Source: JAPLDB01 sp038230515 (GTDB lineage: Bacteria; Bacteroidota; Bacteroidia; AKYH767-A; 2013-40CM-41-45). Taken from it: a stretch of 64,000 nucleotides of DNA. How positions within the stretch are numbered: the stretch's first letter is position 1; each line of letters opens with the position of its first letter. Positions 1 through 8,677 of this stretch are shown here, piece after piece. The DNA is taken from the NCBI GenBank assembly GCA_038230515.1, contig JBBRND010000014.1, positions 1 to 64,000 of the forward strand. Reading direction: 5' to 3'. Under the pieces are notes generated by a model. That model made no database searches and had not been told where the DNA came from. It saw only the letters and a list, made by a program, of their open reading frames with translations. Made by a program: the position numbers and the translations under genes.

Positions 1-190
1 ATCTTTCCCATGTAGTTGTAGCATTCCAGTTACCTGATTGATGGGTTCTGTAATCACCTGTAACTGATGCCATGGATTTTGTACTATTCGAAAGATTCAA
101 AAAAGTGGCGATGCCTACTATTGCGCGCACCATGCACACAGTACTCATTATCACTATTTTCCGAAAGGACATCTTCTGCCGTTGTCGCAT
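1..190 (-). CDS. T9SS-type surface protein, N-terminal fragment (runs off the left edge)
   Basis: Only the first 63 codons lie in the window. The product starts MRQRQKMSFRK, continues with a hydrophobic stretch (about residues 12-28) that could be a signal peptide or anchor, and after a KSMA motif reads into DYRTHQSGNWNATTTWE. That last string is the 'SGNW...TW' opening typical of Bacteroidota surface proteins with long beta-helical repeats, and it resembles residues 30-50 of the protein at 4312-7734. The ATG at 190 was chosen because residues 1-36 match the small protein at 7753-8073 (RQRQKMS, RK, CM, IG, KSMA in the same order). An ATG at 222 is in another frame and soon meets a stop. The function of the full protein cannot be judged from this fragment. 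Confidence 0.7.
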   Translation of the reverse strand, partial: MRQRQKMSFRKIVIMSTVCMVRAIVGIATFLNLSNSTKSMASVTGDYRTHQSGNWNATTTWER

Positions 191-501
191 CTGTATCCTG
201 CTTTTTCTTTGTTCGTTTCATAACCATAAAGAGGATTATTATTCAATTTTACTTATCCTTGTTTTCTACCTTGTTATTTCCCTCTTGTTGAAACTAAAAT
301 GCATGAAACCTTACAGATGTAAAGTTTATTTCCACGATCAGTTATTTTTTCGAATCTCCCGATTTACCCACACGCCAATAAAAGTATTGTTTCATAAAGC
401 CCACAAGGCCACAACCACAAAAAATGAGTGTTGTTTGTTTCAATTTATGGCACACTTTTTTTCCCATCCGATGTTCTTTATCCGTTGATTTCAAAAATTA
501 T
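191..501. other. Intergenic region between divergent genes
   Basis: About 310 bases separate the divergent starts at 190 and 502. The stretch is AT-rich and no convincing gene, RNA or repeat was found. Plus-strand reading frames through 67-488 have no recognisable protein features and overlap the real minus-strand gene start. Promoters for both flanking genes are presumably here, but no exact TAnnTTTG box was identified. Confidence 0.5.
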
Positions 502-1221
502 ATGAATAAAAAGCTTTCAATTTTCATATTAGTTTTAGCTCCACTGCTTATTAGTCCGGGTTGTGGAATATTAAATCCTTCAAAAATAAAATTAACAGAT
601 GGATTATATAAAACCAAAACCCCCCATGAACCAAAGCAAAACGTTTATTTAGTTGTAAAAGAAGACACCATTACCAGCTACAAAGCAATCAAAGTCAATA
701 AAACCTATGTGGCAGATACCGGCAGCTATAACCGCATCACTTTTTCCGATTACAAGAAACATAAGCTTCAACCTTATTATTTCTCACTCACTACATTCGA
801 TTTTGATGTTATTACTATTCCCCTGAAATATCGCTTTCCTGTAAAAGAATTTCCGCAGCAATTAATTACTGATTATAACGGCTCACTTTACATCGGCTGC
901 CGTACAGATATTTACCACGTAAGTTATGAGGAATCCCCTTTAAAAATTTATAAAAGAGATGTTGACCATTTTGCATTCACCTGCGGAGGTTTCGTTGGCC
1001 TGGATGCCTGCAACATTAAACCCTGGACTATGGGAAATAAAATTGACATAGAATACACAGGTGCCTGCATTGAATACGGCATCGCTGCATTAATAGGAAT
1101 TCAGGAGTTAACTTTTGGTATTGCGGTTGGTATGGATTATTTAGCAGATCGCAATCATTCTTACTGGATCTATCAAAATAAACCCTGGCTCGGCTTGGCA
1201 CTTGGGTTAAACATAAATTAA
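502..1221 (+). CDS. Putative lipoprotein of unknown function
   Basis: A 239-residue protein starting MNKKLSIFILVLAPLL, with a hydrophobic signal segment and a lipobox-like ISPGC that puts the lipidated cysteine at residue 21. The ATG at 502 was chosen over the in-frame ATG at 424 because only this start places the signal peptide at the N-terminus. The mature part has alternating hydrophobic/polar stretches and a C-terminal region (about 190-239) rich in Gly, Tyr and Trp, which could be beta strands of an outer-membrane-associated protein. No family was recognised. It converges on the sigma-factor gene at 1250. Confidence 0.75.
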   Translation: MNKKLSIFILVLAPLLISPGCGILNPSKIKLTDGLYKTKTPHEPKQNVYLVVKEDTITSYKAIKVNKTYVADTGSYNRITFSDYKKHKLQPYYFSLTTFDFDVITIPLKYRFPVKEFPQQLITDYNGSLYIGCRTDIYHVSYEESPLKIYKRDVDHFAFTCGGFVGLDACNIKPWTMGNKIDIEYTGACIEYGIAALIGIQELTFGIAVGMDYLADRNHSYWIYQNKPWLGLALGLNIN

Positions 1222-1226
1222 TAATT

Positions 1227-1245
1227 TTTCTGAATCATTCAGAAA
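1227..1245. terminator. Palindrome between convergent genes, probable bidirectional terminator
   Basis: TTTCTGAA-TCA-TTCAGAAA is a perfect 8-bp stem with a 3-base loop. It sits between the stop of the lipoprotein gene (1221) and the stop of the sigma-factor gene (1250). A short T-rich stretch follows on each strand. Confidence 0.5.
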
Positions 1246-1249
1246 TTTC

Positions 1250-1786
1250 TTACATGCTGTCTGAGGGGGTTCCGCCATAAGACCATACAACTGATTTAGA
1301 ATCCTTCACTATCGAGTAAGGCAGTACAGGTTGTTTCTGTTTCAGGCAGCTAAAATGAAATGCAGTAAGCTCCAGGCGAAGTTTTATCCTAGCATCTTCT
1401 TCAGTCATTCCACAATTTGCCGCCACCTCTTTTATATTAATATGCTCACTGCTCAGAATAAAGAGAATCGAAGTTTCTTCCATCACATCTTTTGGGTAAA
1501 GAATGTTTCGTTTTTTCAACTCCTGTCTTGCAACAGTGTGGGCATGTCTTACAAGGCGCGAGGAAAGCGATGGGATCCATGTAGCCGGAATATCCATTTG
1601 TTTCAACTGAATAAAAGTTTTGGTGAAAATATCTTCCGCAACCACAGTGTCATCTGTGAACTTGCAAATAACCCCGTACATAATCGCTCCATACCTATCG
1701 TACAAATGCCGCCATCCTTCAAGGTAGTTTTCTGAAATCATGGTGAGTATATTTTCATCCGAAATTGTTTTTGCGTTGCTGTACAT
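1250..1786 (-). CDS. RNA polymerase sigma factor, ECF-like
   Basis: A 178-residue protein. Residues about 22-60 look like sigma-70 region 2 (WRHLYDRYGAIMYGVICKFT, then a DIFTKTF helix similar to the '-AEDi-QevF' segment of ECF factors). Residues about 110-150 could form the region 4 helix-turn-helix (HINIKEVAANCGMTEEDARI). The start is placed at the ATG at 1786; an in-frame TTG at 1831 would add 15 residues. It lies divergently from the stress-protein gene at 1992. No anti-sigma factor gene is adjacent. Sequence drift in both regions is large, so 'ECF-like' is the safe level of assignment. Confidence 0.7.
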   Translation of the reverse strand: MYSNAKTISDENILTMISENYLEGWRHLYDRYGAIMYGVICKFTDDTVVAEDIFTKTFIQLKQMDIPATWIPSLSSRLVRHAHTVARQELKKRNILYPKDVMEETSILFILSSEHINIKEVAANCGMTEEDARIKLRLELTAFHFSCLKQKQPVLPYSIVKDSKSVVWSYGGTPSDSM

Positions 1787-1991
1787 GCGCGCCACAGTGA
1801 AATTAACATGCCAGTAGGCACTTGAGTGCAAAAAGTGTAAGCATTTAAAAACAATTGTATGAAGTTGCCATTATGAAATTTGTTTTTGTTTAAAGTGATC
1901 CAAACTAAATAAAATGGCATGCTTTTTTACAATGAAAGATACTTCCCGTAGAAGTAAACTTTAAATCTTAAATAATTAAAATCTATTTACA

Positions 1992-2564
1992 ATGAAAGAA
2001 AATGAAATGGCAGAAAACATGCAGTCAGACCGCAGCATGACTCATTCAGAACCCCGCATGCTTACAGGAATGTTTGCTGATCGTGCAAGCACAGAGAGCG
2101 CTTACAACACCTTGCATGAGAGAGGGTACACAAAAGATGACATCAACCTTGTAATGTCTGATGACACCCGAAAGAAACATTTTTCCTCAAGCGATATTAA
2201 GGAAACGGAAATCGGAACCAAAGCCGCGGAAGGCGCAGGCAAAGGTTCAGCAATCGGTGGAACAATAGGCGCAATTGCAGGCGTAGTAGCAGCAATCGGA
2301 ACAAGTTTGGTAATTCCCGGACTCGGTCTTGTTATTGCTGGGCCCCTAGCAGCAGGTCTCGCAGGAGCCGGTGCAGGTGGTCTTACAGGAGGAATTATCG
2401 GTGCATTAGTAGGTTCAGGAATACCTGAAGAGCGTGCAAAACTCTACGAATCAGGAGTAAAAAAAGGACACATCGTTGTCGGAGTTCATCCTAAGAATGA
2501 AGCCGATGCTGATTATTTCGAAAAAACATGGCGCGCTAATAAAGGCATGGAAGTATCAAGATAA
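1992..2564 (+). CDS. General stress protein (YflT/GSP17M-like N-domain plus glycine-zipper region)
   Basis: A 190-residue protein. Residues about 22-65 (MLTGMFADRASTESAYNTLH...GYTKDDINLVMS) match the pattern of the heat-induced stress protein YflT/GSP17M domain. Residues about 85-150 are a long Gly/Ala-rich hydrophobic stretch of GxxxG-type repeats that would form membrane-inserting helices. The last 35 residues resemble the 'GhIVVGVhP...A' ending of the same proteins. There is no signal peptide. The ATG at 1992 is used; an ATG at 2007 is also possible. A strong terminator follows at 2626. A role in envelope or general stress is inference from the family. Confidence 0.8.
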   Translation: MKENEMAENMQSDRSMTHSEPRMLTGMFADRASTESAYNTLHERGYTKDDINLVMSDDTRKKHFSSSDIKETEIGTKAAEGAGKGSAIGGTIGAIAGVVAAIGTSLVIPGLGLVIAGPLAAGLAGAGAGGLTGGIIGALVGSGIPEERAKLYESGVKKGHIVVGVHPKNEADADYFEKTWRANKGMEVSR

Positions 2565-2625
2565 ATTTCTGTTTTAAAAACGCATTCCCTCGCGCATGTG
2601 CGTTCCTGTTTATTATTTATATATA

Positions 2626-2667
2626 AAAGCCCTCACCGAAAATTTCAGTGAGGGCTTTCCCCTTTTT
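2626..2667 (+). terminator. Rho-independent terminator after the stress-protein gene
   Basis: AAAGCCCTCAC and GTGAGGGCTTT form a near-perfect hairpin (2626-2658) followed by CCCCTTTTTT. It lies about 60 bases after the stop at 2564. Confidence 0.85.
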
Positions 2668-2815
2668 TACTAATACTCGTTTTAATTTAATGAGGAAATA
2701 AATTCTACAATTTAAAAACTCAATCCCCATTTTTAAAGCAGCGCACTTTTTTATTCAACACTTTCTTTGTGGCACATAATTTTTAATCTAGTTGCAACTT
2801 TTAAAAATCAATTTT

Positions 2816-3274
2816 ATGAAAAATAAAATACTAATAATTATTCTTGCGGTTGCAGCCATCTCATTAAGTAAAGTAAAAGCACAAGTGGATACAATCATGC
2901 CTCCGGGAAATAGAGACGCACAAAATGAAAACAGAACTCCTGACAGCGCGCAATATGACATGAATAACCGGGATGTAAACCACGAAAAAAAGATTACACC
3001 TCAGCATGGAAACGGAATGCCTGATCATAATTCATCAACCATGCACCGCGCCTCTCCGCCCATTCATAAAACTGCCACCGATTCTTCAGCAATGCAGAAA
3101 AAGCCTGGGGTAATGATTGAACCTTCAAACCAGCCCGTAGCCCCGATTAAACCTGTAACCCCCGTTAGGCCCTCACAACCTGTAAGGCGCACGGCAGATA
3201 CCGCCACAACAAAAAACAAGAAAGCAATGTATCTCGTTCCTGATTCTACCCTCAATAAAAATAAACATAAGTAA
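2816..3274 (+). CDS. Secreted low-complexity protein of unknown function
   Basis: A 152-residue protein with a signal peptide (MKNKILIIILAVAAISLSKV, cleavage after KAQ). The mature part is polar and low in complexity: Asn/Asp/Gln/His-rich at 25-90, a proline-rich segment with repeated 'PV.P' around 110-130, and a lysine-rich tail. No domain was recognised. The ATG at 2816 was preferred to an upstream in-frame start at 2792 because it puts the signal peptide at the N-terminus. It is probably an exported, disordered small protein. Confidence 0.65.
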   Translation: MKNKILIIILAVAAISLSKVKAQVDTIMPPGNRDAQNENRTPDSAQYDMNNRDVNHEKKITPQHGNGMPDHNSSTMHRASPPIHKTATDSSAMQKKPGVMIEPSNQPVAPIKPVTPVRPSQPVRRTADTATTKNKKAMYLVPDSTLNKNKHK

Positions 3275-3306
3275 CTTTTTTCTGGCGGGCTTCAAAAGGT
3301 CTGTAC

Positions 3307-3346
3307 AAAGAAAGCCCTGCGGTTTTTTGCCGGAGGGAATTTCTTT
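3307..3346 (+). terminator. Possible terminator hairpin
   Basis: AAAGAAAGCCCTGCGG and CCGGAGGGAATTTCTTT can fold into an imperfect stem around a T-rich loop, about 30 bases after the stop at 3274. The stem has mismatches, so this is tentative. Confidence 0.35.
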
Positions 3347-3546
3347 TTGGTCTGTAACCTTTTTAGTGGTTTGATGTCCTTAATTAAAAAGAAAAATTAC
3401 TCGACACATCCCATCCGTTAGTCCTTCGCAGTTTTCCATTTAAAATTATCCCTTTACTTAACATGCTTTAAAAAACGTGCCAATCCTTTTAGTTTTTAGT
3501 TAATAGAGGGCATAAATTTTTTACACATGCAGTTAAATAGTTTCAA

Positions 3547-3714
3547 ATGTCAACGTATGCCCCTGTTACTGATCCTTCAGATAAAAAAAAATTAGATAAA
3601 CCGAATCCCGACAATCTATTGATTGATAAGAATATCAATGAAAAATTGTCAAAGATTGAACAATCCTATATTGAGGAAGCTGTAAAAAAGAAAACTAAAA
3701 TAAACGGATCATGA
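3547..3714 (+). CDS. Small hypothetical protein, 55 aa
   Basis: This short frame starts MSTYAPVTDPSDKKK and ends in a lysine-rich helix (IEQSYIEEAVKKKTKINGS). The composition is polar and charged, with no membrane segment and no signal peptide. It is supported only by an open frame with sensible amino-acid composition in an otherwise empty 600-base gap. No family was recognised, and it could be a chance reading frame. Confidence 0.4.
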   Translation: MSTYAPVTDPSDKKKLDKPNPDNLLIDKNINEKLSKIEQSYIEEAVKKKTKINGS

Positions 3715-3894
3715 TAAGGTAGCATCCCGTTTCTCGTTTAAAGAACGGCATGTTTTTTCCATATGCATATCTCAATGTCATGTTTTTGCAAGCGCATCCG
3801 GTTTGATTAATGAATTAATAATAAATTATTTATCAGTATCTGGTAGCCCACTTTTTTATAAATTACTTTCGTATCTTCTTCTTATAACTGCCAA

Positions 3895-4194
3895 ATGGAA
3901 ACAGCGTTCATTCAATTACCAAAAGCCACTGTTATTAAACGCATACCCTATTTATTGAATAATGAGAGGCTAACCCCAGATCATGTTTTCGAGCAGGAAA
4001 ATATAGTAGTTGCCCATTATACAAATTGGATCGGCAAAAAAAAATACGTTCAATTGATATTTTCAGAACAAAATCCTGGCTCAACAAAAATTAGTATACT
4101 AGCTTCACGAACCACAATCTTTGCCGATCACGATAATTTGGCATTAAAAAAAATCGAAGATTTGGTTCGTAACTATATCTACATGCACTATTAA
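3895..4194 (+). CDS. Small hypothetical protein, 99 aa
   Basis: A 99-residue soluble protein with no signal peptide or membrane segment. It alternates short hydrophobic strands (ENIVVAHYTNWIG, KYVQLIFSEQN, TKISILAS) and ends in a helix (LALKKIEDLVRNYIYMHY), which suggests a small alpha/beta fold. A near-consensus promoter element TACTTTCG lies about 30 bases upstream. A terminator follows at 4266. The family was not recognised. Confidence 0.6.
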   Translation: METAFIQLPKATVIKRIPYLLNNERLTPDHVFEQENIVVAHYTNWIGKKKYVQLIFSEQNPGSTKISILASRTTIFADHDNLALKKIEDLVRNYIYMHY

Positions 4195-4265
4195 CGTAGT
4201 TTCTGCAACCACCTCAAATTAAATTTCTTTTTAAGCCCGCAATAAATTGTTTTTAGTATTTCTAC

Positions 4266-4305
4266 AAAGGAGGATTGTTTTTCAAAAAGCAATCCCCTTT
4301 TTTTT
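4266..4305. terminator. Bidirectional terminator between convergent genes
   Basis: AAAGGAGGATTG and CAATCCCCTTT pair with a single bulge around a short T/A-rich loop. The hairpin is followed by eight T on the plus strand and preceded by an A-rich stretch. It serves the gene ending at 4194 and possibly the minus-strand gene ending at 4312. Confidence 0.75.
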
Positions 4306-4311
4306 GTCCGG

Positions 4312-7300
4312 CTATTTCTTAACCAGCTTTTCAGTAAAAGACTTTCCGTTATAAATAATCTTTAGAAAATAAATTCCCGTCTGCAGCTTGCTTCCTTCTG
4401 TGTATTCAAACTGATGCAAACCTTCTGTTTCAGTAATTGCAGATTGATGAATTAACTGCCCGCTGCTGCTGCTCAGTTCAAAACGTACATCACCAACCTT
4501 ACCAAGTTTGTAATTCACGTTGAACTTATCATCAAACGGATTTGGTCCGAATGATTCAATTGATAAATCATTTTTTTGTGAAACTGAAAACGTAATTTCC
4601 TGAACACCGCTGTAGATGGAAGATCGGTCCTTACCGTTTTGTTTTATTCTGTAAAAAGATTTTCCTGAAATAGGATTTTTGTCAATCGCACTGTAATGTA
4701 AAACAGAGTTGTTGGTACCCGCAGCATCCTCTCGGCTCACCTCTTCAAAGTTTGTTCCGTCCGCACTGCGCTCAACAGAAAAAGATTCAATGTTGAGTTG
4801 TCGTTCCGTACTCCAGTTTATCGAAACCTTTTCGCCAACCTGTTCAACATAAAATGAAGCAAGATTACTGGCAGTGCGCGCTCCCGTTTGGCGGCTTATT
4901 GCGAAAGCGGAGAAATCGGAAACTTCTTCTGATGAAACTATTCCGATACCCGATGTTGTTCCCATGCCTGCGCTTGCGGGTGAAGCCCATGCTGTTCCGG
5001 TCCATTTAATAAACCCAACAGGGCCGTTCTGATAGCTTGAGTCAATTGTATTTTCTGATCCGCGATAAGAAAGAGTCAACCCTGCAGTAACTCCCGGAGC
5101 ATTGATAATCCACCACCTGTCTATCACTTCTGAATTTGTAAATGTGCTTGCTACTCCGGCAAAGTTTACCGGCAATCCGCTCATAACAGGTAAAGGAAGA
5201 TTATCTGTTGAAGCAGTTGAATAGGTAGATGCACTTACATCCGCTCCGGCTCCTGATGAAAGGAAAAGCTGAATAGGGATATAAGTTGATGCATTCGTTC
5301 CAAATGGAAACTCATGCATTCCGCCCGACATATTTTTCCACGTTACCTTTCCCGGTGAAATTCCGTTTCCAAGTTCATTGTTTATGTATCCGCTTGTTCT
5401 TGCAATCGAAGTTGAAGAACCGTTGCCGATTACCAATTCATTTCCTGCAAGATTTAATTCACCGCTTGCGAGAATAAGTTTTGTGCGCACCGTTACAACA
5501 TTATTCAACGTTGCTTTCGCTGTAACACTACTCATATTTATTCTCAGAATACCGTATTGATTTTGCACCGGTTGCGCTCCGGCAACAATTCCCGTGAGCG
5601 TTTGATAAGTGCTGCCATCGTATTCAACCGTACTGAACGGATGAAGATTGAAATTCATATTTGAGTTGATGGCTCCGCTAGCAGTGCCGTCATAAAGTCC
5701 CTGTGGACGCTGCGTCATCAGCGTAGCGTTTGAATCAAGTGTGATGAATGAATTTGGAAAAGTTCCGTTCGATAAAATCTGAGCCGACATCAAATTCAAT
5801 TTGCCGCCTGGCTGAACCTTTATCAAGTCGTTGATGGGAGTAGGATAGGAGGCAGCTAAGAAATTTCCATTCATCACTTTCACGATGCAATGATTCGCGA
5901 TCACTTGCTTTACCTGGGTTAATGTTGCCGATGTGCTGCTGCGATTGTAATTGATAGTTCCGTAGCGTTGAAAATTTAAAATTCCAAACGCAGTGCTTAC
6001 TCCTGATCCCGCATGGGTGATAACTGCGTTTCCGCTTACCGTGAAATTCGCATTGGTAAAAAATAAATTATGATTTGCCGATGTGCTTGAAGGGTTGCTG
6101 TCGAAATTAAATGTTCCGCTCGACTGACTGAAATCATTCATGAAGGTAACATTGAACGGAACCGTTGCCGCTGCCGAACTGTTGTTGTGAATGTAAAACT
6201 GCCCACCTGTTTGCGTGAACGTTCCTTTCAGCTCCATTGTTGTTATGCTGTCTCCGCCTTTTAGAGAAAGTTGTCCGGCACTGATACTCAGGTTTCCATT
6301 CAGTGTAATGTTAGTTACTCCGTTGTTGCGCGATAGAAAAGTCATTCCACCCGTCACTGCGATATTTCCACCGACATTAAGTGTGCTTGTGTGTGCAGCA
6401 GTTGGAGCACCATAATTAAAGTTCACGTTACTACCGCTAATAGTTGTTGTGCCTCCAATCATTATATCCTCTCTACCAGATGCTGCCGAACTTGTTACTT
6501 CTGAAGCAAGAACTCCGGCAACAGAAAAATTTCTTCCGATAGTCATGTTGAGTTGCACAGCATTTTTACTTGCGCCAATAGAAGAAATTGAAGTGGCTCT
6601 GAATTTGTCAGTGTTGTTTTGAAAGTTGATGGTTAGGTCTTGTGCAATGCTAAGTGAACACAGTCCGCCTGTAGTCCTGCATGCGCTCTGTCCCATAAAA
6701 ATTCCGCCTGTGAGATTTACGTTGCGGAAAGTTGCGGTGTATAATCCGGAGTTTGTCGTTGACACATTGTAAATAATTCGTGTGTCGCCTGTGATTTGTG
6801 AGTAAGTGCTGTCAACAGTAAATGTTGCATTTCCGTTTGAAACTCCCGCCATGCCTGAGTTGTTGATGATCTTTACATTTCCGGTGTTAATGAAATTTCC
6901 GGTTACATGAACGGTTGTGTTTCCGTTACCATCACTGATGCCGTAAAAAATTCCTCCGTTATTTGTTATTGAAGATGTGTTGAGTGTAAAAGAAGAAGGA
7001 TGCGTTCCATTGTGTGCATACAAAGTTGAGTTCACATTCTTCAGAATTATTTTTCCGATGGTAGTATTGGTTATGCTTCCTGATTTATCAAGAGTGATCC
7101 ATCCCATGTCAATACTTAATGTTCCAATGATTTGATGTAATTGAAATCCGTTGTTCTGATTCCACTCAGGAATTGCAGAGCCGTTGTAGCTATTTAGTTC
7201 AAGGTTCCCGAAATTTCCTGTAACTACTGATGGCAATGGTACCGCCATGTTGTACCATTTCTTAATGATGAGTGTGCTTGTTGGTGAAAACGACTCCACA

Positions 7301-7734
7301 CCATTTGTAAACAGCGTGGCTGTTGCAGCGGTGTTTGTTCCCGGCTCCCATGTAAAAGAAGAATTGCTTCCGAGATTAAACTGCCCACCATTGTTAGTGA
7401 GATTAATATTTCCTCCGCTCATTGTTACTGTTCCATTCACTGTAAAACTTCCTGTTATGGAAAGAGTGTTTGCAGTTGCCCATGTAAGCGTGGCCCCTGC
7501 ATTCACCGTAACATGATGCACGGTTTGATTTGAATTTACTGTGATGGTGTGCCCTGCCGCAATCGTTACGTTATCGGCAGGAGCAGGCGATCCTGCAGGT
7601 GACCAGGTGCTCGATACATTCCAGTTACCCGATGCAACAGATGTCCGGTTGGTGGCAAAAGAAAAACCAACATTCATCACTGTAATGATGATGGCGACAA
7701 ACATGCGCTGCATGATTTTGTGCATGGTTTTCAT
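4312..7734 (-). CDS. Large T9SS-secreted surface protein with beta-rich repeats
   Basis: A 1140-residue protein with a signal peptide (MKTMHKIMQRMFVAIIITVM..., cleavage near SFA). It opens with SVASGNWNVSSTWSPAGS, common in Bacteroidota surface proteins. Residues about 50-750 are a long Asn/Thr/Ser/Gly-rich region of short beta repeats (GNF, GNLS, ITGS, LNG), consistent with a right-handed beta-helix. Residues about 960-1055 contain a fibronectin-like segment ('VEQVGEKVSINWSTERQLNI'). The last 85 residues are a type A T9SS sorting domain (FGPNPFDDKF ... GIYFLKIIYNGKSFTEKLVKK split over the end). The ATG at 7734 was chosen over the GTG at 7743. The small membrane-protein gene at 7753 lies just upstream and is probably cotranscribed. 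Confidence 0.85.
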   Translation of the reverse strand: MKTMHKIMQRMFVAIIITVMNVGFSFATNRTSVASGNWNVSSTWSPAGSPAPADNVTIAAGHTITVNSNQTVHHVTVNAGATLTWATANTLSITGSFTVNGTVTMSGGNINLTNNGGQFNLGSNSSFTWEPGTNTAATATLFTNGVESFSPTSTLIIKKWYNMAVPLPSVVTGNFGNLELNSYNGSAIPEWNQNNGFQLHQIIGTLSIDMGWITLDKSGSITNTTIGKIILKNVNSTLYAHNGTHPSSFTLNTSSITNNGGIFYGISDGNGNTTVHVTGNFINTGNVKIINNSGMAGVSNGNATFTVDSTYSQITGDTRIIYNVSTTNSGLYTATFRNVNLTGGIFMGQSACRTTGGLCSLSIAQDLTINFQNNTDKFRATSISSIGASKNAVQLNMTIGRNFSVAGVLASEVTSSAASGREDIMIGGTTTISGSNVNFNYGAPTAAHTSTLNVGGNIAVTGGMTFLSRNNGVTNITLNGNLSISAGQLSLKGGDSITTMELKGTFTQTGGQFYIHNNSSAAATVPFNVTFMNDFSQSSGTFNFDSNPSSTSANHNLFFTNANFTVSGNAVITHAGSGVSTAFGILNFQRYGTINYNRSSTSATLTQVKQVIANHCIVKVMNGNFLAASYPTPINDLIKVQPGGKLNLMSAQILSNGTFPNSFITLDSNATLMTQRPQGLYDGTASGAINSNMNFNLHPFSTVEYDGSTYQTLTGIVAGAQPVQNQYGILRINMSSVTAKATLNNVVTVRTKLILASGELNLAGNELVIGNGSSTSIARTSGYINNELGNGISPGKVTWKNMSGGMHEFPFGTNASTYIPIQLFLSSGAGADVSASTYSTASTDNLPLPVMSGLPVNFAGVASTFTNSEVIDRWWIINAPGVTAGLTLSYRGSENTIDSSYQNGPVGFIKWTGTAWASPASAGMGTTSGIGIVSSEEVSDFSAFAISRQTGARTASNLASFYVEQVGEKVSINWSTERQLNIESFSVERSADGTNFEEVSREDAAGTNNSVLHYSAIDKNPISGKSFYRIKQNGKDRSSIYSGVQEITFSVSQKNDLSIESFGPNPFDDKFNVNYKLGKVGDVRFELSSSSGQLIHQSAITETEGLHQFEYTEGSKLQTGIYFLKIIYNGKSFTEKLVKK

Positions 7735-7752
7735 TTTACCCACGTTTGAAAT

Positions 7753-8073
7753 TTAATTGTGTTGTTCTGATGCATTACCATACGCAACTTTCACACTTCT
7801 TACTAACTGTGTGTTCGGTCCAATCACGGGCATTTGCTTTACAACAGGTGCATCCAGTGTTTTAATAACTACCGGTTCTTCATCCACAATTGTGAATATG
7901 TTTACCGCTCCGCTGTGATTGTCTGCCATGGATTTATCCACGTGCGACATGTTGAAGAAAATGGTGAGCCCTATCACCATGCATATCATACATGATGCGG
8001 CAATAACAATCACAGTTTTGCGACTCATCTTCTGTCGCTGACGTTGCTTAATTCTGCCTTCTTTCCTTTTCAT
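7753..8073 (-). CDS. Small single-pass membrane protein upstream of a T9SS gene
   Basis: A 106-residue protein: a very basic N-terminus (MKRKEGRIKQRQRQK), one transmembrane helix at about 18-39 (TVIVIAASCMICMVIGLTIF) and an extracytoplasmic tail of about 65 residues. It ends only about 18 bases before the ATG of the 1140-aa T9SS protein, so the two are probably one operon. Residues 10-50 align with the start of the T9SS-type protein at 1-190. The same leader is therefore fused to a surface protein in one locus and stands alone next to one here. No known family was recognised; a role linked to that protein's export or anchoring is inference only. Confidence 0.7.
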   Translation of the reverse strand: MKRKEGRIKQRQRQKMSRKTVIVIAASCMICMVIGLTIFFNMSHVDKSMADNHSGAVNIFTIVDEEPVVIKTLDAPVVKQMPVIGPNTQLVRSVKVAYGNASEQHN

Positions 8074-8237
8074 AATCCGGTGTATTAAAATTTTTATTGA
8101 TCTATCGTGTACGGATACACTTCAGTTCAATTAAAATTTTACACTAAACGATGCTTTATTGTTGATTGCAGAAAATAGCAATACTTACAACTGTAAGATT
8201 TCGGTGGTTTTTGCTTGCTTTAGAAACAGGATATTAA

Positions 8238-8585
8238 ATGATGCTGCTCCCCCTTTTTACAATGGCTGGCGGAAATCCTATCAGCTACATTGCGAAGTTG
8301 AGCATTGCTTCAGAAATAAATAAACCATTGAATGAATATGGTGCATTGACTTTTAGTCCGAATCCCGGCAGTGGTGTTTTCAATATTGAGATGCCGGAGG
8401 GGATGGGGCAAAAAATGGAAATAAAAATTTGCAATACTATCGGAAAAGTTGTTTACCATTCAGCAAGCTATAGTCGGCAGCAAACCATAGATATTTTATC
8501 GCAACCTGCGGGAATTTATTTTTTGAAGGTATCGGATGAGGAGAAAAAGTTTTTTATTCAGAAGCTGATTATTCAAAAAGAATGA
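8238..8585 (+). CDS. Orphan T9SS type A sorting domain (short or degenerate gene)
   Basis: A 115-residue product of which residues about 37-115 are a complete type A sorting domain (LTFSPNPGSGVFNIEMPE ... PAGIYFLKVSDEEKKFFIQK). The preceding 36 residues begin MMLLPLFTMAGG, a weak candidate for a signal peptide, and no passenger domain is visible. An in-frame TAA lies immediately upstream of the start. It may be a remnant of a larger secreted protein, a deletion product, or a real mini-cargo. The conserved motif spacing argues against long neutral decay. Confidence 0.6.
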   Translation: MMLLPLFTMAGGNPISYIAKLSIASEINKPLNEYGALTFSPNPGSGVFNIEMPEGMGQKMEIKICNTIGKVVYHSASYSRQQTIDILSQPAGIYFLKVSDEEKKFFIQKLIIQKE

Positions 8586-8677
8586 TGAGGAGATTAAATT
8601 GACAAAAGAAAAATCGCTACTTAATTACGGGTTAAAATCTTCTTTTTTTAAATTATACTTATCTATTTTATGGAACC

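Noticed and set aside
88..222. Alternative minus-strand start at 222 (MKRTKKKQDTD...), or a frameshifted longer leader for the gene at 1-190
   Set aside because: That frame stops early. The other frame, starting at 190, carries the residues that match the leader of the gene at 7753-8073. The similarity between the two MKR-type starts is compositional (Lys-rich).
67..488. Plus-strand reading frames at 67-291 and 72-488
   Set aside because: Cys/Phe-rich translations without domain features that overlap the start of the supported minus-strand gene and the divergent promoter region.
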